A stretch of 64,000 bases of DNA from Alsobacter ponti (GTDB taxonomy: Bacteria; Pseudomonadota; Alphaproteobacteria; Rhizobiales; Beijerinckiaceae). The notes under the pieces were generated by a model. The model had not been told where the DNA came from and did not search any database. It saw only the letters and a list, made by a program, of their open reading frames with translations. Location of the stretch: positions 248,001 through 312,000 of the forward strand of contig NZ_JANCLU010000001.1 of the NCBI RefSeq assembly GCF_024294805.1, given 5' to 3'. Shown piece after piece: positions 8,821 to 17,780 of this stretch; positions within the stretch are counted from its first letter, which is position 1, and every line of letters starts with the position of its first letter. Position numbers and translations under genes: made by a program.

Positions 8821-10104
8821 TCAGCCTCGCCGCGCGGTCGCGATGATCCTGCCAAGGACTTCGCCGAAGCGGTCGATTTCTTCGATCTTGTTGTAGTGGA
8901 CCATTGAAACCCGCATACATCCGGTTTCCATCGGCAGGCCGAGGCGTTTCATCAGGCGCGGCGCGAACATGTGGCCGTCGCGGGCGCCGATGTTGTTTTT
9001 CCCCAGTTCGGCGCAAATCACCTGCGGCGTCACGCCTGGAATGTTGAAACAGATGGTGGGAACGCGTTCTTCAACGCGTGTTTCATCCTGAATTCCATAC
9101 AGAACAGCGCCGTGACTCTTCAGTACTGAAATCATCTTTTTAGACAATGTCTGTTCGTAGGCGCGAATGGCGTTCATCGCGGCGGCCAGCGCGTCGCGGC
9201 GCGAGTGCTCGCCTTCCGGTAGAAATCGGCGGCCGAGATCCTCCAGGTAGTGGACGGCGGCGTTCATGCCGGCGACGTTTTCGTAGGTGAAGGTGCCGAC
9301 CTCGATCTTGAAGGGCGGCACGTCGGGGATGAAGTCCTCCTTGAAGGTCGGCAGCCGCACGAGCGCGTCGTAGCGGCCCCATAGAAAACCCATGTGAGGG
9401 GAGAAGTTCTTGTAGCCCGAGCAGACGAGGTAGTCGCAGTCCCACGCCTGGACATCGATCAGGCCGTGGGGGCCGTAGTGGACGCAGTCGAGGAAGACTT
9501 CCGCGCCGGCCGCGTGGGCCAGCCGGCCGACCGCCGCGACGTCGACGATGGTGCCGATGGAGTGGGCGGTGACGGTGCAGGCGACGAGGCGCGTCCTGTC
9601 GTTGAGGAGCGGCTTCAGGTCGTCGGGATGGAGCTTGCCGTCGTCGCGCATCTTCCACCAGACGATCCTGGCGCCCTCGGCCTCCAGCGCCAGCCAGGTG
9701 GCGATGTTGGCGTCGTGGTCCATGTCGGTGACGACGATCTCGTTGCGCTGGCCGAGCATCTTGGCGATGCCAAGGCTGACGAGGCGGATGAACGAGGTGG
9801 CGTTGAGCCCGAAGGAGATTTCCTCGGGGCGGTAGGCATTGACGAGCAGGCCCACGGAGACGCGGGCCTCGGCCACCGAGCGGTCGACGCCCTGGCTGTG
9901 CAGGTAGGGCGCCATGCGCTGCACGTTGCAGTCGACGAGGTGGGCCGCCACCGCGTCGACCACCGCCTGCGGCACCTGCGCCCCGCCGGCGTTCTCGAGG
10001 AAGATGAAGTCCTTGTACTTTTGCAGCGCCGGGAACTTGGCGCGGATCTCGTCGACCGGGAAGGCTTTGGCGATGTTGTCGCCGGATGTGGTCCGCGTGG
10101 CCAT
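8821..10104 (-). CDS. Class V PLP-dependent enzyme, cysteine desulfurase-like but lacking the catalytic cysteine
   Basis: A 427-residue fold-type I PLP enzyme resembling the cysteine desulfurase-like subfamily. Cofactor residues are present: the Schiff-base lysine K232 in [12 protein letters not shown], and D206/H209 in [10 protein letters not shown]. The loop that in SufS/Csd enzymes carries the persulfide cysteine reads DGHMFAP (376-382) with no cysteine, so sulfur transfer in the usual way is unlikely. The true substrate is unknown; a beta-lyase, aminotransferase or epimerase role is possible. ATG at 10104 was preferred over the one 54 bp upstream because it gives the usual short N-terminus. 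Convergent to sdaA. Confidence 0.85.
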   Translation of the reverse strand: MATRTTSGDNIAKAFPVDEIRAKFPALQKYKDFIFLENAGGAQVPQAVVDAVAAHLVDCNVQRMAPYLHSQGVDRSVAEARVSVGLLVNAYRPEEISFGLNATSFIRLVSLGIAKMLGQRNEIVVTDMDHDANIATWLALEAEGARIVWWKMRDDGKLHPDDLKPLLNDRTRLVACTVTAHSIGTIVDVAAVGRLAHAAGAEVFLDCVHYGPHGLIDVQAWDCDYLVCSGYKNFSPHMGFLWGRYDALVRLPTFKEDFIPDVPPFKIEVGTFTYENVAGMNAAVHYLEDLGRRFLPEGEHSRRDALAAAMNAIRAYEQTLSKKMISVLKSHGAVLYGIQDETRVEERVPTICFNIPGVTPQVICAELGKNNIGARDGHMFAPRLMKRLGLPMETGCMRVSMVHYNKIEEIDRFGEVLGRIIATARRG

Positions 10105-10186
10105 CGAAGTTCTCCCGGGCGTCGTCCGCGCGATGGAATCGGAGCTGACTATCGCCACCGACTCTTAAACCGCCGCGCCGGCCAAG

Positions 10187-10228
10187 TCCCGCGCTTCACG
10201 TCCCGCGCTTCACGTCCCGCGCTTCAAC
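10187..10228. repeat. Three tandem copies of a 14-bp unit
   Basis: The unit TCCCGCGCTTCACG occurs at 10187-10200 and 10201-10214, and again with two changed bases at the end (CAAC) at 10215-10228. It lies in the 136-bp gap between two leftward genes. It looks like slipped-strand expansion; no regulatory role is evident. Confidence 0.9.
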
Positions 10229-10240
10229 TCCCCGCCGAGC

Positions 10241-10684
10241 CTACTGCCTGATGTCGGGCTCGACGAGCCGGGCGAGGTTGCGCAGCGACTCCTGCCAGCC
10301 GAGATAGCACGCCTCGGCCGGGATCACGTCCGGCACGCCGGCCTGCTCGACGTGCATCTCGACGCCGACCGACACGCGTTTCAGCGACACCGTCACCTGG
10401 ATGTCGCCGGGAAGGGCAGGGTCGTCGAAGCGGTCCGTGTAGCGAACCCGCTCGCCGGGAACGAGCTCGGTGAACTCGCCGCTGAAGCTGTGGCTCTGGC
10501 CCGTCGTGAAGTTGCGGAACGACATCCTGAAGGTCCCGCCCACCCTGGGCTCCAGGTGATCGACCGTGCAGGTGAAGCCGTTCGGCGGCAGCCACTTGGC
10601 GAGGGCGTCCGGCTCGATGAAGGCGCGGTAGAGCTTGTCCGGGCTGGTCGTGAAGACGCGGTGCAGGCGAATGGTGCTGGGCAT
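10241..10684 (-). CDS. SRPBCC (START/AHSA1-like) domain protein
   Basis: A 147-residue single-domain protein of the SRPBCC superfamily, close to the activator-of-Hsp90-ATPase-homologue group. Typical blocks are the N-terminal VFTTSPDKLYRAFIEPDALAKW, the central RVGGTFRMSF and the C-terminal CYLGWQESLRNLARLVEP. The fold forms a deep hydrophobic pocket for small ligands, but bacterial members like this have no general assigned reaction. It is a stand-alone leftward gene 139 bp upstream of the preceding leftward gene's stop. No signal peptide is seen, so it is cytoplasmic. Confidence 0.9.
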   Translation of the reverse strand: MPSTIRLHRVFTTSPDKLYRAFIEPDALAKWLPPNGFTCTVDHLEPRVGGTFRMSFRNFTTGQSHSFSGEFTELVPGERVRYTDRFDDPALPGDIQVTVSLKRVSVGVEMHVEQAGVPDVIPAEACYLGWQESLRNLARLVEPDIRQ

Positions 10685-10823
10685 GGGCGCTCAACCTCCC
10701 TGATGTCGAAACACGCTCTTGCGCGGCCCGCGCGGTCTCGGCTCGGCCGCCGGTCGCCGCGCCGGAATAGGCGGCCCATGCGGCCGATCGATGGCTCGCC
10801 GGGCCGGCGGATCGGCCCCGGCC

Positions 10824-11252
10824 TCACTCGTACTCGTCCGCCTCGGCGAGACCCACCCGCGTTTCCTGGAAGAACAGCACCAGACCCCATCCGAGCGCCA
10901 GCGTCGCGAACGTGAAGAGCAGCGCGCCCCCATAGGCGTGGTGGAAGCCGAGGAACTCGGTGACGAACAGCTCCGCCAGCAGCAGGGTGGAGCACACGCC
11001 CGCCACCAGCGCGGCGGAGATCGCGTTGCTCAGCAGGCGGGCGCGCCGGCGCAGCCGCGCGAGGTCGGCCTTGAGGTCCTCGTGTTTGGGATGATCTTCG
11101 CCGAGCCGGTTCAGCTTCTGGATGCGCGCGACGACGACGTTGAGCCGGCCGGACATCAGCGAGACGAAGGCGGCGACCGCGCCCAGGAAGAACGCCGGCG
11201 CGGTCGCCTGCGAGAAGATGCTCGCCAGGCGAGCGACGTCGGGGACGAACAT
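10824..11252 (-). CDS. DUF2721 family membrane protein
   Basis: A 142-residue inner-membrane protein of the uncharacterised DUF2721 family. It has a hydrophobic segment at about 15-35, a basic, charged central stretch (RIQKLNRLGEDHPKHEDLKA), and two further membrane segments at about 75-95 and 105-127, ending in an acidic tail. The central conserved block with LARLRRRARLLSNAI is characteristic. ATG at 11252 (MFVPDVARL) was chosen over an upstream ATG in the same frame because family members start just before the first membrane segment. Divergent from the Tyr/Gly-rich secreted protein gene. Confidence 0.85.
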   Translation of the reverse strand: MFVPDVARLASIFSQATAPAFFLGAVAAFVSLMSGRLNVVVARIQKLNRLGEDHPKHEDLKADLARLRRRARLLSNAISAALVAGVCSTLLLAELFVTEFLGFHHAYGGALLFTFATLALGWGLVLFFQETRVGLAEADEYE

Positions 11253-11574
11253 GGGCGCACCTTTTCGGGCGGCACGCGGCATGCGTGCATCGCTGCCATC
11301 GAACATTGCTTGAGGTTGTGGCTGCGCTCAAGCCTGCCGGGGCGGGCGGATCGGCGCAAGCGCGAGCGCCGCCCTGGCGCGGCAAGTTGTCGCAGGGGCT
11401 TTCCCGCCGCTTTCGTTCTGTTCAGTGTTTGGATCGGGGGCTACAATTATCCAGCGTTGTCTTGCGCCCGGAGGTTCCGTCAATTGAGCGGACTGGCGCC
11501 GATGACCCTCGCGCCGCCTCGCTCGGCCGCTTGTCATCGACGGCTCGTGTCCGCCACTGTCGCGGAGATCAGCC
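11253..11574. other. Divergent intergenic region, 322 bp
   Basis: This gap separates the leftward DUF2721 gene from the rightward secreted-protein gene and must carry promoters for both. The only promoter-like element I see is a TACAAT box at 11442-11447 on the plus strand, with a poor -35 match (TGTTCA) 17 bp upstream; it would give a leader of about 120 nt to the secreted protein gene. No repeat, RNA gene or credible reading frame was found. Confidence 0.4.
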
Positions 11575-12048
11575 ATGTCCAAATTCAGCACCCTAGCGCT
11601 CGTAACGGCCCTGGCCGCGTCCGCGCTCGTCCCCACCCAGGCCGCCGCCCAGCGGGCCGGAGGCCCGCCCGTGTATCACGGCAACCACGGTGGCTATCAC
11701 GGCTACCATGGCGGCTATTACGGCGGATGGGGAGGCGGCGCGTGGGGCGTGGGCCTCGCGGCCGGGCTGGCCGGGCTCGCCCTCGGCTCGGCTCTCGCCG
11801 CCCCGGGCTACGGCTACGGCTACCCGTACTACGACGGGCCCTATGGCTACGGGCCGCGCTACGTCTACGGGCCGGCCTATGGTTACGCGCCCGCCTATGC
11901 CTACAGCAGGCCGCGCTACGTCTATTCGCCCCGCTACGGCTACGTGCCCAGCTACACGCCCGACTACGTCTACGGCCCTCGCTACGCCTACCAGCAGTGC
12001 CGCTATCCCTATGGCTGCTCGGGGACATCCTTCGGCAGCGGGCGCTGA
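11575..12048 (+). CDS. Secreted tyrosine/glycine-rich protein
   Basis: A 157-residue exported protein of unknown function. A Sec signal peptide covers residues 1-25 (LALVTALAASALV, cleavage after the alanines near TQAAAQ). A His/Gly segment (YHGNHGGYHGYHGGYYGG) follows, then a hydrophobic Gly/Ala stretch (about 60-80) like a glycine zipper or membrane insert, then an extended low-complexity tail of repeated Tyr-Gly-Pro units. Two cysteines close to the end (QQCRYPYGC) could form a disulfide. Such proteins are common and variable in Hyphomicrobiales; a surface or envelope role is inferred. It converges on arsA with 42 bp between stops. Confidence 0.75.
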   Translation: MSKFSTLALVTALAASALVPTQAAAQRAGGPPVYHGNHGGYHGYHGGYYGGWGGGAWGVGLAAGLAGLALGSALAAPGYGYGYPYYDGPYGYGPRYVYGPAYGYAPAYAYSRPRYVYSPRYGYVPSYTPDYVYGPRYAYQQCRYPYGCSGTSFGSGR

Positions 12049-12090
12049 GGACAGTTTGGCTGCTGACGCGCGGCGGCGGGGCAGGCCGGC

Positions 12091-13854
12091 TCAGTCGCCT
12101 GATCGCGTCAGGCCTTCGAGCCGCGCCAGGCCGACGGGCGCCTCGGCCTGCCACGCGAGCGCGAACAGGCGGGCGGCGAGGCCGTCCCGCACCCGCTCGA
12201 TCTGCGCGACCTCGTGGGCGAGGCGCGCCTTGAGGAGCGGGTCGCGCGTGCCCGACGCGACGAGGCTTCGGTTGATCACCCACGCATAGGGTTCGATGGA
12301 GGCTCGCCGGAGATCCTTCTGGAGGTCGGCCGCTTCCGAGACGGGCGTGCGCTCCGGCAGCGTCACGAGAACGACCCGCGTGTAGTCGGGATCCTGCAGG
12401 CGCATCAGCGGCGTGACCATCTTGCCCGAGGCGGTGGGCTGGAAGTCGCGCATCATCTGGCGGTGATAGGCTCCGGTCGCGTCCATCAGCAGCAGGGTGT
12501 GGCCCGTCGGAGCGGTGTCGAGAACGACGAAGGCGCCGCGGGCCTCCGCGACGACCCGCGAGAAGGCGTGGAACACCGCCACTTCCTCGGTACACGGCGA
12601 GGCGAGGTCCTCGCGCAGCAGCCGGCGGCCCTCCTCGTCGAGGTCCCGGCCCTTGCTGGCCATCACCCTCTCGATGTAGCGCCGCGTCTCGGCTTCGGGA
12701 TCGATGCGATCGACCTTCAAGCCGTCCAGCGCGCCGTCGACCACGAACGAGACATGGGCGGCGGGATCGGTCGTGCTGAGATGCACGCCGTGGCCGCGCC
12801 GGGCGAGACCGACGGCGATCGCAGCGGCGATCGTCGTCTTGCCGACGCCGCCCTTGCCCATCACCATGATCAGGCCCTTGCCCGTGGCGGCCAGCTCGTC
12901 GACGAGCCGGTCGAGCCCCGGGAGAACGGGGGAAGGCCCGGCGTCGTCACCCGGCGCAGGAGCGGAGCCCGCCGGGTCCAGGAGCGCGCGCAGAGGTCCC
13001 AGCCCCACGAGGTCGAACGGAGCGAGGGGGATTTCATCGCGCGGCAGGCGCGCCAGGGCCTCGGGCATGGCGGCGAGGGCGCTGGCCTGCTCGTCGGCGA
13101 TGGCGACGGCCACGGGGTCGGCCGCGGACGCCGGCCGGAACCGGCCGTTGACGGCCAGCATCTGGTTTGAGAGCCCCAGCTCGTCCAGTTCGGCCGAGGT
13201 TCGCGCGGCTTCCCGGATCGCCCCCCGGTCGGCACGGGTCACCAGAACGATGGTCGTTCTGCGGGGGTCCGACAGCGCCTCCAGCCCCTGCCTGAAGCGC
13301 TCCTCGCGCATTTCCAGGCCGGAATGGGGACCAAGGCACGAGGCTCCGCGATCGTTGCCTTCCAGGAAGCCGGTCCACGCTTTCGGCAGGCTCAGCAGCC
13401 GCAGCGTATGTCCCGTCGGGGCCGTGTCGAAGACGACGTGGTCGAAGCCGGCGGCGTCGCCCGCGAGCAGTCCCACGAACTCGTCGAAGGCGGCGATCTC
13501 CGTGGTGCAGGCGCCCGACAACTGCTCGCGCACCGTCGCCTGCTCTGTCGCGTCGGCGTCCGGCCCGAGTTGCGCGAGCACGCGGGCGCGGTAGTGCTCG
13601 GCCGCCTGCTCGGGGTCGATGTTCATCGCCGAAAGGCCCGCGACGCCCGCAACGGCTGAGGGCGAATCGCCCAGCGTCGCACCCAGCATCTCGTCGAGGT
13701 TGGAGGCCGGATCGGTGCTTACCAGCAGAACGCGCCTGCCCCGGTCCGCGAGACTGATCGCCGTGGCGCAGGCGAGCGACGTCTTCCCCACGCCTCCCTT
13801 GCCGGTGAAGAAGAGAAATCGTGTCGGCGCGTCGAGCGGGCGGAACGTCGGCAT
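12091..13854 (-). CDS. arsA: Arsenical pump-driving ATPase ArsA (two-halved)
   Basis: A 587-residue ATPase made of two homologous halves. Walker A P-loops are TGKGGVGKTS at 17-26 and MGKGGVGKTT at 332-341, and DTAPTGHT signal-transduction motifs follow in each half. C116, C173 and C421 fall where E. coli ArsA has its arsenite/antimonite-binding C113, C172 and C422, so metalloid activation looks intact. ArsA normally energises the membrane pump ArsB or Acr3, or receives arsenite from ArsD; none of these, nor ArsR, lies nearby. It is transcribed leftward after arsC with a 116-bp gap. Confidence 0.95.
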   Translation of the reverse strand: MPTFRPLDAPTRFLFFTGKGGVGKTSLACATAISLADRGRRVLLVSTDPASNLDEMLGATLGDSPSAVAGVAGLSAMNIDPEQAAEHYRARVLAQLGPDADATEQATVREQLSGACTTEIAAFDEFVGLLAGDAAGFDHVVFDTAPTGHTLRLLSLPKAWTGFLEGNDRGASCLGPHSGLEMREERFRQGLEALSDPRRTTIVLVTRADRGAIREAARTSAELDELGLSNQMLAVNGRFRPASAADPVAVAIADEQASALAAMPEALARLPRDEIPLAPFDLVGLGPLRALLDPAGSAPAPGDDAGPSPVLPGLDRLVDELAATGKGLIMVMGKGGVGKTTIAAAIAVGLARRGHGVHLSTTDPAAHVSFVVDGALDGLKVDRIDPEAETRRYIERVMASKGRDLDEEGRRLLREDLASPCTEEVAVFHAFSRVVAEARGAFVVLDTAPTGHTLLLMDATGAYHRQMMRDFQPTASGKMVTPLMRLQDPDYTRVVLVTLPERTPVSEAADLQKDLRRASIEPYAWVINRSLVASGTRDPLLKARLAHEVAQIERVRDGLAARLFALAWQAEAPVGLARLEGLTRSGD

Positions 13855-13970
13855 GGCTTGATCCCTGCGGGCGACGCCAGACTACAACCTCTCGGACGCC
13901 GCGCGATGATCTGCGTCATGCGCCATGCCCCGCCCGCGCTCGCCTTGCTTCGGCGTCGGCAAGACGGGTC

Positions 13971-14507
13971 TCAGGCGGATTGCTTCGCGCCGGCCGCTCC
14001 TGACGAAGCGCCGTCCAGCCGGCCGATGTCCCGGATGCGTTCGCGCAGCGAGGCGGCGTCGAGCTTGTCGACCGGCAGCGCGAGGAAAGCCGCGATGCGG
14101 TTGCGCATCAGCCGGAACGCCTCGACGAAGGCGCGCTCCCTGTCGAAATCGGAGCCGGTCGCCGCGGCGGGATCCTCGATGCCCCAGTGTCCGGCCACGG
14201 GCTTCCCCGGCCAGATCGGGCAGGCTTCGCCGGCCGCGCTGTCGCAGACCGTGAACACGAAGTCCATGGCCGGCGCGTCCGGGCCGGCGTACTCGTCCCA
14301 GCTCTTGGAGCGCAAGTCCTGCGTCGGGTAGCCGAAGCCGGCGAGCACCTTCAACGCGAGCGGGTTCACCGCGCCCTTGGGCTGGCTGCCGGCCGAAAAG
14401 GCGCGAAAGCGGCCCTCGCCGTCCTTGCGCAAGATGCTTTCCGCCAGGATGGAGCGGGCGGTGTTGCCGGTGCACAGGAAGAGCACGTTGGCGGGACGGT
14501 CGGTCAT
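13971..14507 (-). CDS. arsC: Arsenate reductase, low-molecular-weight phosphatase fold
   Basis: A 178-residue enzyme reducing arsenate to arsenite in the cytoplasm. The phosphatase-like loop CTGNTARS (C12-S19) carries the nucleophilic cysteine and arginine. C88 and C96 (FTVCDSAAGEAC) are positioned to relay the disulfide, as in thioredoxin- or glutaredoxin-linked ArsC proteins, though the gap is one residue longer than in plasmid pI258 ArsC. The tail after residue 150 is longer than in minimal members. ATG at 14507 places the catalytic loop at residue 12 as usual. It is upstream of arsA on the same strand. Confidence 0.92.
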   Translation of the reverse strand: MTDRPANVLFLCTGNTARSILAESILRKDGEGRFRAFSAGSQPKGAVNPLALKVLAGFGYPTQDLRSKSWDEYAGPDAPAMDFVFTVCDSAAGEACPIWPGKPVAGHWGIEDPAAATGSDFDRERAFVEAFRLMRNRIAAFLALPVDKLDAASLRERIRDIGRLDGASSGAAGAKQSA

Positions 14508-14620
14508 CGGGCCCTCGTTCGATCGTCCATGATCGGAATCCCGCATGACAGGCGTGTGACGGGCCGCCGGGAGCAGGACCCTGCCGTTCGCCGCGGCGAC
14601 GGCTCGCGCGCCCCCTGGCG

Positions 14621-15076
14621 TTACCGCTGGTCCCCCAGCGGCTCCGCCAGTCCGATCAGCAGTCCCTCGGGCCCCCGGATGTAGCAGAGCCGGTACGCGT
14701 CCTGGTAGCGGACCACCTCGTCGACGACCCGGGCGCCGTGCCTGGCGAGCCGGGCGAGCGTGTCGTCGAGGTCGCTCACCGCGAACATGGCGCGCAGATA
14801 GCCGAGCGCGTTCACCGGGGCGCTGCGGTGGTCGGCGACGACGTCCGGGCTGAGAAAACGCGACAGCTCGAGGCGGCTGTGGCCGTCGGGCGTAACCATC
14901 ATGGCGATCTCGACGCGCTGGTCGCGCACGCCGGTGACGCGGCCCGCCCACTCACCCTCGATCGTCATCCGCCCTTCGAGGGTCAGGCCCAACTCGGCGA
15001 AGAACGCGATGGCGTCGTCGAGAGACTCGACGACGATCCCGACATTGTCCATCCGCAACAGGCGACTCTGGGTCAT
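14621..15076 (-). CDS. VOC (glyoxalase/dioxygenase-like) family protein
   Basis: A 151-residue vicinal-oxygen-chelate fold protein. It begins with the typical first beta-alpha unit (MDNVGIVVESLDDAIAFFAELGL) and ends with YIRGPEGLLIGLAEPLG, the usual last strand with the metal-ligand glutamate position. The middle carries a second module (LRAMFAVSDLDDTLARLARHGA). Metal ligands cannot be assigned with certainty, and the substrate is unknown. VOC proteins often sit in arsenic clusters (for example ArsI, a C-As lyase), but the cysteine pair expected for ArsI is absent, so that role is unlikely. Confidence 0.85.
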   Translation of the reverse strand: MTQSRLLRMDNVGIVVESLDDAIAFFAELGLTLEGRMTIEGEWAGRVTGVRDQRVEIAMMVTPDGHSRLELSRFLSPDVVADHRSAPVNALGYLRAMFAVSDLDDTLARLARHGARVVDEVVRYQDAYRLCYIRGPEGLLIGLAEPLGDQR

Positions 15077-15317
15077 CGGCGTCTCCTGCCGTCATGTTCG
15101 GGTTGGGCGCGGTCGCGCGGCTCCCGGCGACGTTCGTCCACTTCGCGCGGCTTGCCAAGCCTTGCGCGGCAGCCGTCGGCCGGCCGGACCGCGCCGCCGG
15201 ATCGACGACAATTGACCGGTGGCGGAAAAGCGGCCGTGGAAACGCCTTGGCTTCGTCGCGATTGACGTGTCGAACCGGCGGCATCGCGAATCCGTCGCTC
15301 CCCGCCCGAGAGATTCC

Positions 15318-15992
15318 ATGAACCGAAGAGATGTGCTGGCCGCCGGCGCGGCGATGGTCCTCGCAACACGTGGCGCCGCCGCGCAGGAGGCCTGGTACGA
15401 CATCGCCGGCGACGACGGCCGGCCGGTCGAGAACCTGCGCATCCCGGTCGAGATCGCCGTCGAGGCCGACGCCTTGCCGGACGTGATCCGCACGGGCGCG
15501 GCCCAGCCGGACGTCAGGATGGTCGAGTTCTTCGACTATAACTGCCCGTATTGCCGCGCCGCCGCCGGCGACATCGAGGCGATGATCGTGGACCAGCCGG
15601 ACCTCCAGCTCGTCCTCGTCAACAATCCCGTCCTGTCGCGGTGGTCGCGGGAGGCCGCGCTCGTTCAGATCGCTGTCGTGCAGTCGCATGGCGAGGACGC
15701 CGGCTTCCAGCTCCATCGCCGCCTGTTCGCCGCCAAGGGCAAGGTGGACGGCGCGCGGGCGCTCGCGGCGGCTGGCGAGATGGGGCTGGCCACGGCGGAG
15801 CTGGAGGCCGCCGCGCGAAGCGACCGGGCAGGCGACGTGCTGAACCGGCACATGAGCCTGGCCGCCTCGATGGGCTTCGCCGCGACGCCCTCGTTCCTCG
15901 TCGCCGACGCCGGCATTCTCGGCTACCCGGGCCCCGGGGCGATGAATCGCATCGCCGCGGCGGTCAGGCAATGCGGCGCGGTGGTCTGCTGA
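15318..15992 (+). CDS. DsbA-family thiol-disulfide oxidoreductase, Tat-type signal
   Basis: A 224-residue periplasmic thioredoxin-fold protein. The N-terminus MNRRDVLAAGAAMVL is a twin-arginine-like signal followed by AAAQ. The redox site is CPYC at residues 76-79 in FFDYNCPYC, and the cis-proline loop is ATPSF near residue 195. These features match the DsbA/DsbG-like Com1 group that oxidises or isomerises disulfides in exported proteins. A redox partner such as DsbB or DsbD is not encoded nearby. ATG at 15318 begins directly with the Tat motif; the frame extends upstream without a signal sequence. Confidence 0.88.
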   Translation: MNRRDVLAAGAAMVLATRGAAAQEAWYDIAGDDGRPVENLRIPVEIAVEADALPDVIRTGAAQPDVRMVEFFDYNCPYCRAAAGDIEAMIVDQPDLQLVLVNNPVLSRWSREAALVQIAVVQSHGEDAGFQLHRRLFAAKGKVDGARALAAAGEMGLATAELEAAARSDRAGDVLNRHMSLAASMGFAATPSFLVADAGILGYPGPGAMNRIAAAVRQCGAVVC

Positions 15993-16007
15993 GGCGAGCC
16001 CGCCGGA

Positions 16008-17780
16008 CTAGAGCTCGCCCAGGATGTCGCGCCGGTGCCGGTCCAGTTCGGCGCTGTAGCGCTTCAGCGCGTGACTTTCCGTGAGCAGCCCGAGGACCTT
16101 GCCGTCGGCGCGGTTCACGACGGCGAGCTCCTCGCTTTCGGCGCTGTCGAACGCCTCCATGGCTTCCTTGACGTTCATGGCGGGGTCGAGCGCCACCTTC
16201 GTGTAGCGCATCAGCTCGCCGACCTTCGTATCGCCCTTGTCGTCCAGCGACGAGGCATGCAGGTCCGGCACCAGCAGGATGCCGGCGTAGCGGTCGGCGT
16301 TGTCGACGACGATGAGGCGCTGGGTCGAGCCCGGCGGGAAATCCCGGCGCAGCATCGCCACCGTGCTGTCCGCGCGCACGGTGCGCACGTCCCGGCGCAT
16401 CAGCTTGCCGACGGTCAGGCTGCGCAGCCATCCGACGTCGTGGGCGCTGCGGATGCTTTCGCCGCGCAGATGGAAGCGCCAAGTCGCGAACGAGTAGCCG
16501 AACAGCTTGCGAACCGTCGTCGACGCGACGATGACGGCGACGAGAACGAGCACGGTGATCTGGAAGTCGCCCGTCATCTCGAGGGCGAGGAACGTCATGG
16601 TCAGCGGCCCGCCGACGATGGCGACCGCGAGGCTGCTCATGCCCACCATGGCGAGGACGGACCCGTCCATGCCCCCGAGAAGGCCCGCGGGAATGAGGAG
16701 CGCCGCGAGCTTGCCCAGCAGCGCCCCGAGAAACAGCGCGGCGAAGAACAGGCCGCCGCGAAACCCCGAGCCGAGCGAGATGGCCGCCGCGAGCGCCTTG
16801 AGCGCGATGAGGCCGCCCAGCGCGGTGAGGGTGGAGTTTTGCGCCAGCGTCGCCTGGAACGCGCCATGCCCGGCCGAGAGGACCTGCGGCGAGACCAGCG
16901 CGAACAGCCCGACGCCGAGACCGCCCAGCGCCGGCCGGGCGAGCGGGGGAAGGGGGAGCACGCGGAACGTCCGCTCGACGCCCGTCACCGCCCACATCAG
17001 GGCGATGCCGAACGCCGCCGACACCAGGCCCAGACCGGCGACCACCGCCACCTGCGTGTTGGCGATCGCGCCGGGCTCGACCACGGCGATCAGGTGGGAA
17101 TGGCCCAGCAGCGCCCGGCTGACGAAGGTGGCGGCGAGGGAAGCGACGATCACCGGCGTCAGCGTGCCGATGGAATACACGCCGACGATCAGCTCGAAGG
17201 CGTAGAACGCCCCGGTGAGCGGGCCGTTGAACGCGCTCGCGATGGCGCCGGCCGCGCCGCAGCCCACCAGCGTCCGCAAGTCCGCGCGCCGCAGTTCGAG
17301 GCTGCGCCCGAGCCGGGAGGCGAGGGCGGCGCAGATCTGCGTATAGCCGGCCTCCAGCCCGACGGACGCGCCGAAGCCGTTGGAGATGACGTTCTGGACG
17401 GTGACCTGCACGCTGTCGACCAGCGACATGCGCCCGCCATGCAACGCGTTGGCCTCGATCGGGTCCGCCGGATGGCGCTGCGTCCAGCGCGCCGTGAGCG
17501 CCAGCCAGAGCGCCAGGACCCCTCCGCCCACGGCCGGCAGCAGGAAGGCGGCCCAATAGCGCAGGGAGCCGACGGAGCTGAGCCGTTCCCCGAGCGGCAG
17601 GCCGAAGAAGACCTCGTGCATGGACTGGGTGAGCCAGGCGATGCCGCTGACGGCGGCCCCGGAGGCGAGGCCGACCAGCGCGGCGACGCCGACGAGGCCC
17701 AGCTCGCTGGCGCGCACGAAAGCGCGCGCGCTGGGGGGAGCGAGGAGCCAGCTTCTCCCCAGGCGCTGTCCCAAGCCCAC
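16008..17780 (-). CDS. ClC-family chloride channel/antiporter with C-terminal CBS pair, atypical pore motifs
   Basis: A 590-residue membrane protein. Residues about 25-435 form the ClC transport domain with many hydrophobic helices, and residues about 447-590 form a CBS domain pair (MRRDVRTVRADSTV and MRYTKVALDPAMNV repeats) that usually binds adenine nucleotides. The pore motifs are non-canonical: the GSGIP region reads HPADPIEAN (103-111), the GREGP region reads GLEAG (141-145), keeping the gating-glutamate equivalent E143, and the GxFxP region reads GGLFFA. Ion selectivity therefore cannot be assumed to be chloride. It stands alone, convergent with the DsbA-like gene (15 bp between ends). 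Confidence 0.9.
   Translation of the reverse strand: MGLGQRLGRSWLLAPPSARAFVRASELGLVGVAALVGLASGAAVSGIAWLTQSMHEVFFGLPLGERLSSVGSLRYWAAFLLPAVGGGVLALWLALTARWTQRHPADPIEANALHGGRMSLVDSVQVTVQNVISNGFGASVGLEAGYTQICAALASRLGRSLELRRADLRTLVGCGAAGAIASAFNGPLTGAFYAFELIVGVYSIGTLTPVIVASLAATFVSRALLGHSHLIAVVEPGAIANTQVAVVAGLGLVSAAFGIALMWAVTGVERTFRVLPLPPLARPALGGLGVGLFALVSPQVLSAGHGAFQATLAQNSTLTALGGLIALKALAAAISLGSGFRGGLFFAALFLGALLGKLAALLIPAGLLGGMDGSVLAMVGMSSLAVAIVGGPLTMTFLALEMTGDFQITVLVLVAVIVASTTVRKLFGYSFATWRFHLRGESIRSAHDVGWLRSLTVGKLMRRDVRTVRADSTVAMLRRDFPPGSTQRLIVVDNADRYAGILLVPDLHASSLDDKGDTKVGELMRYTKVALDPAMNVKEAMEAFDSAESEELAVVNRADGKVLGLLTESHALKRYSAELDRHRRDILGEL

Noticed and set aside
14621-15076. VOC protein read as ArsI, an organoarsenical C-As lyase
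   Set aside because: It sits in the arsenic region, but the cysteine pair expected to bind trivalent arsenic is absent, so only the fold was called.
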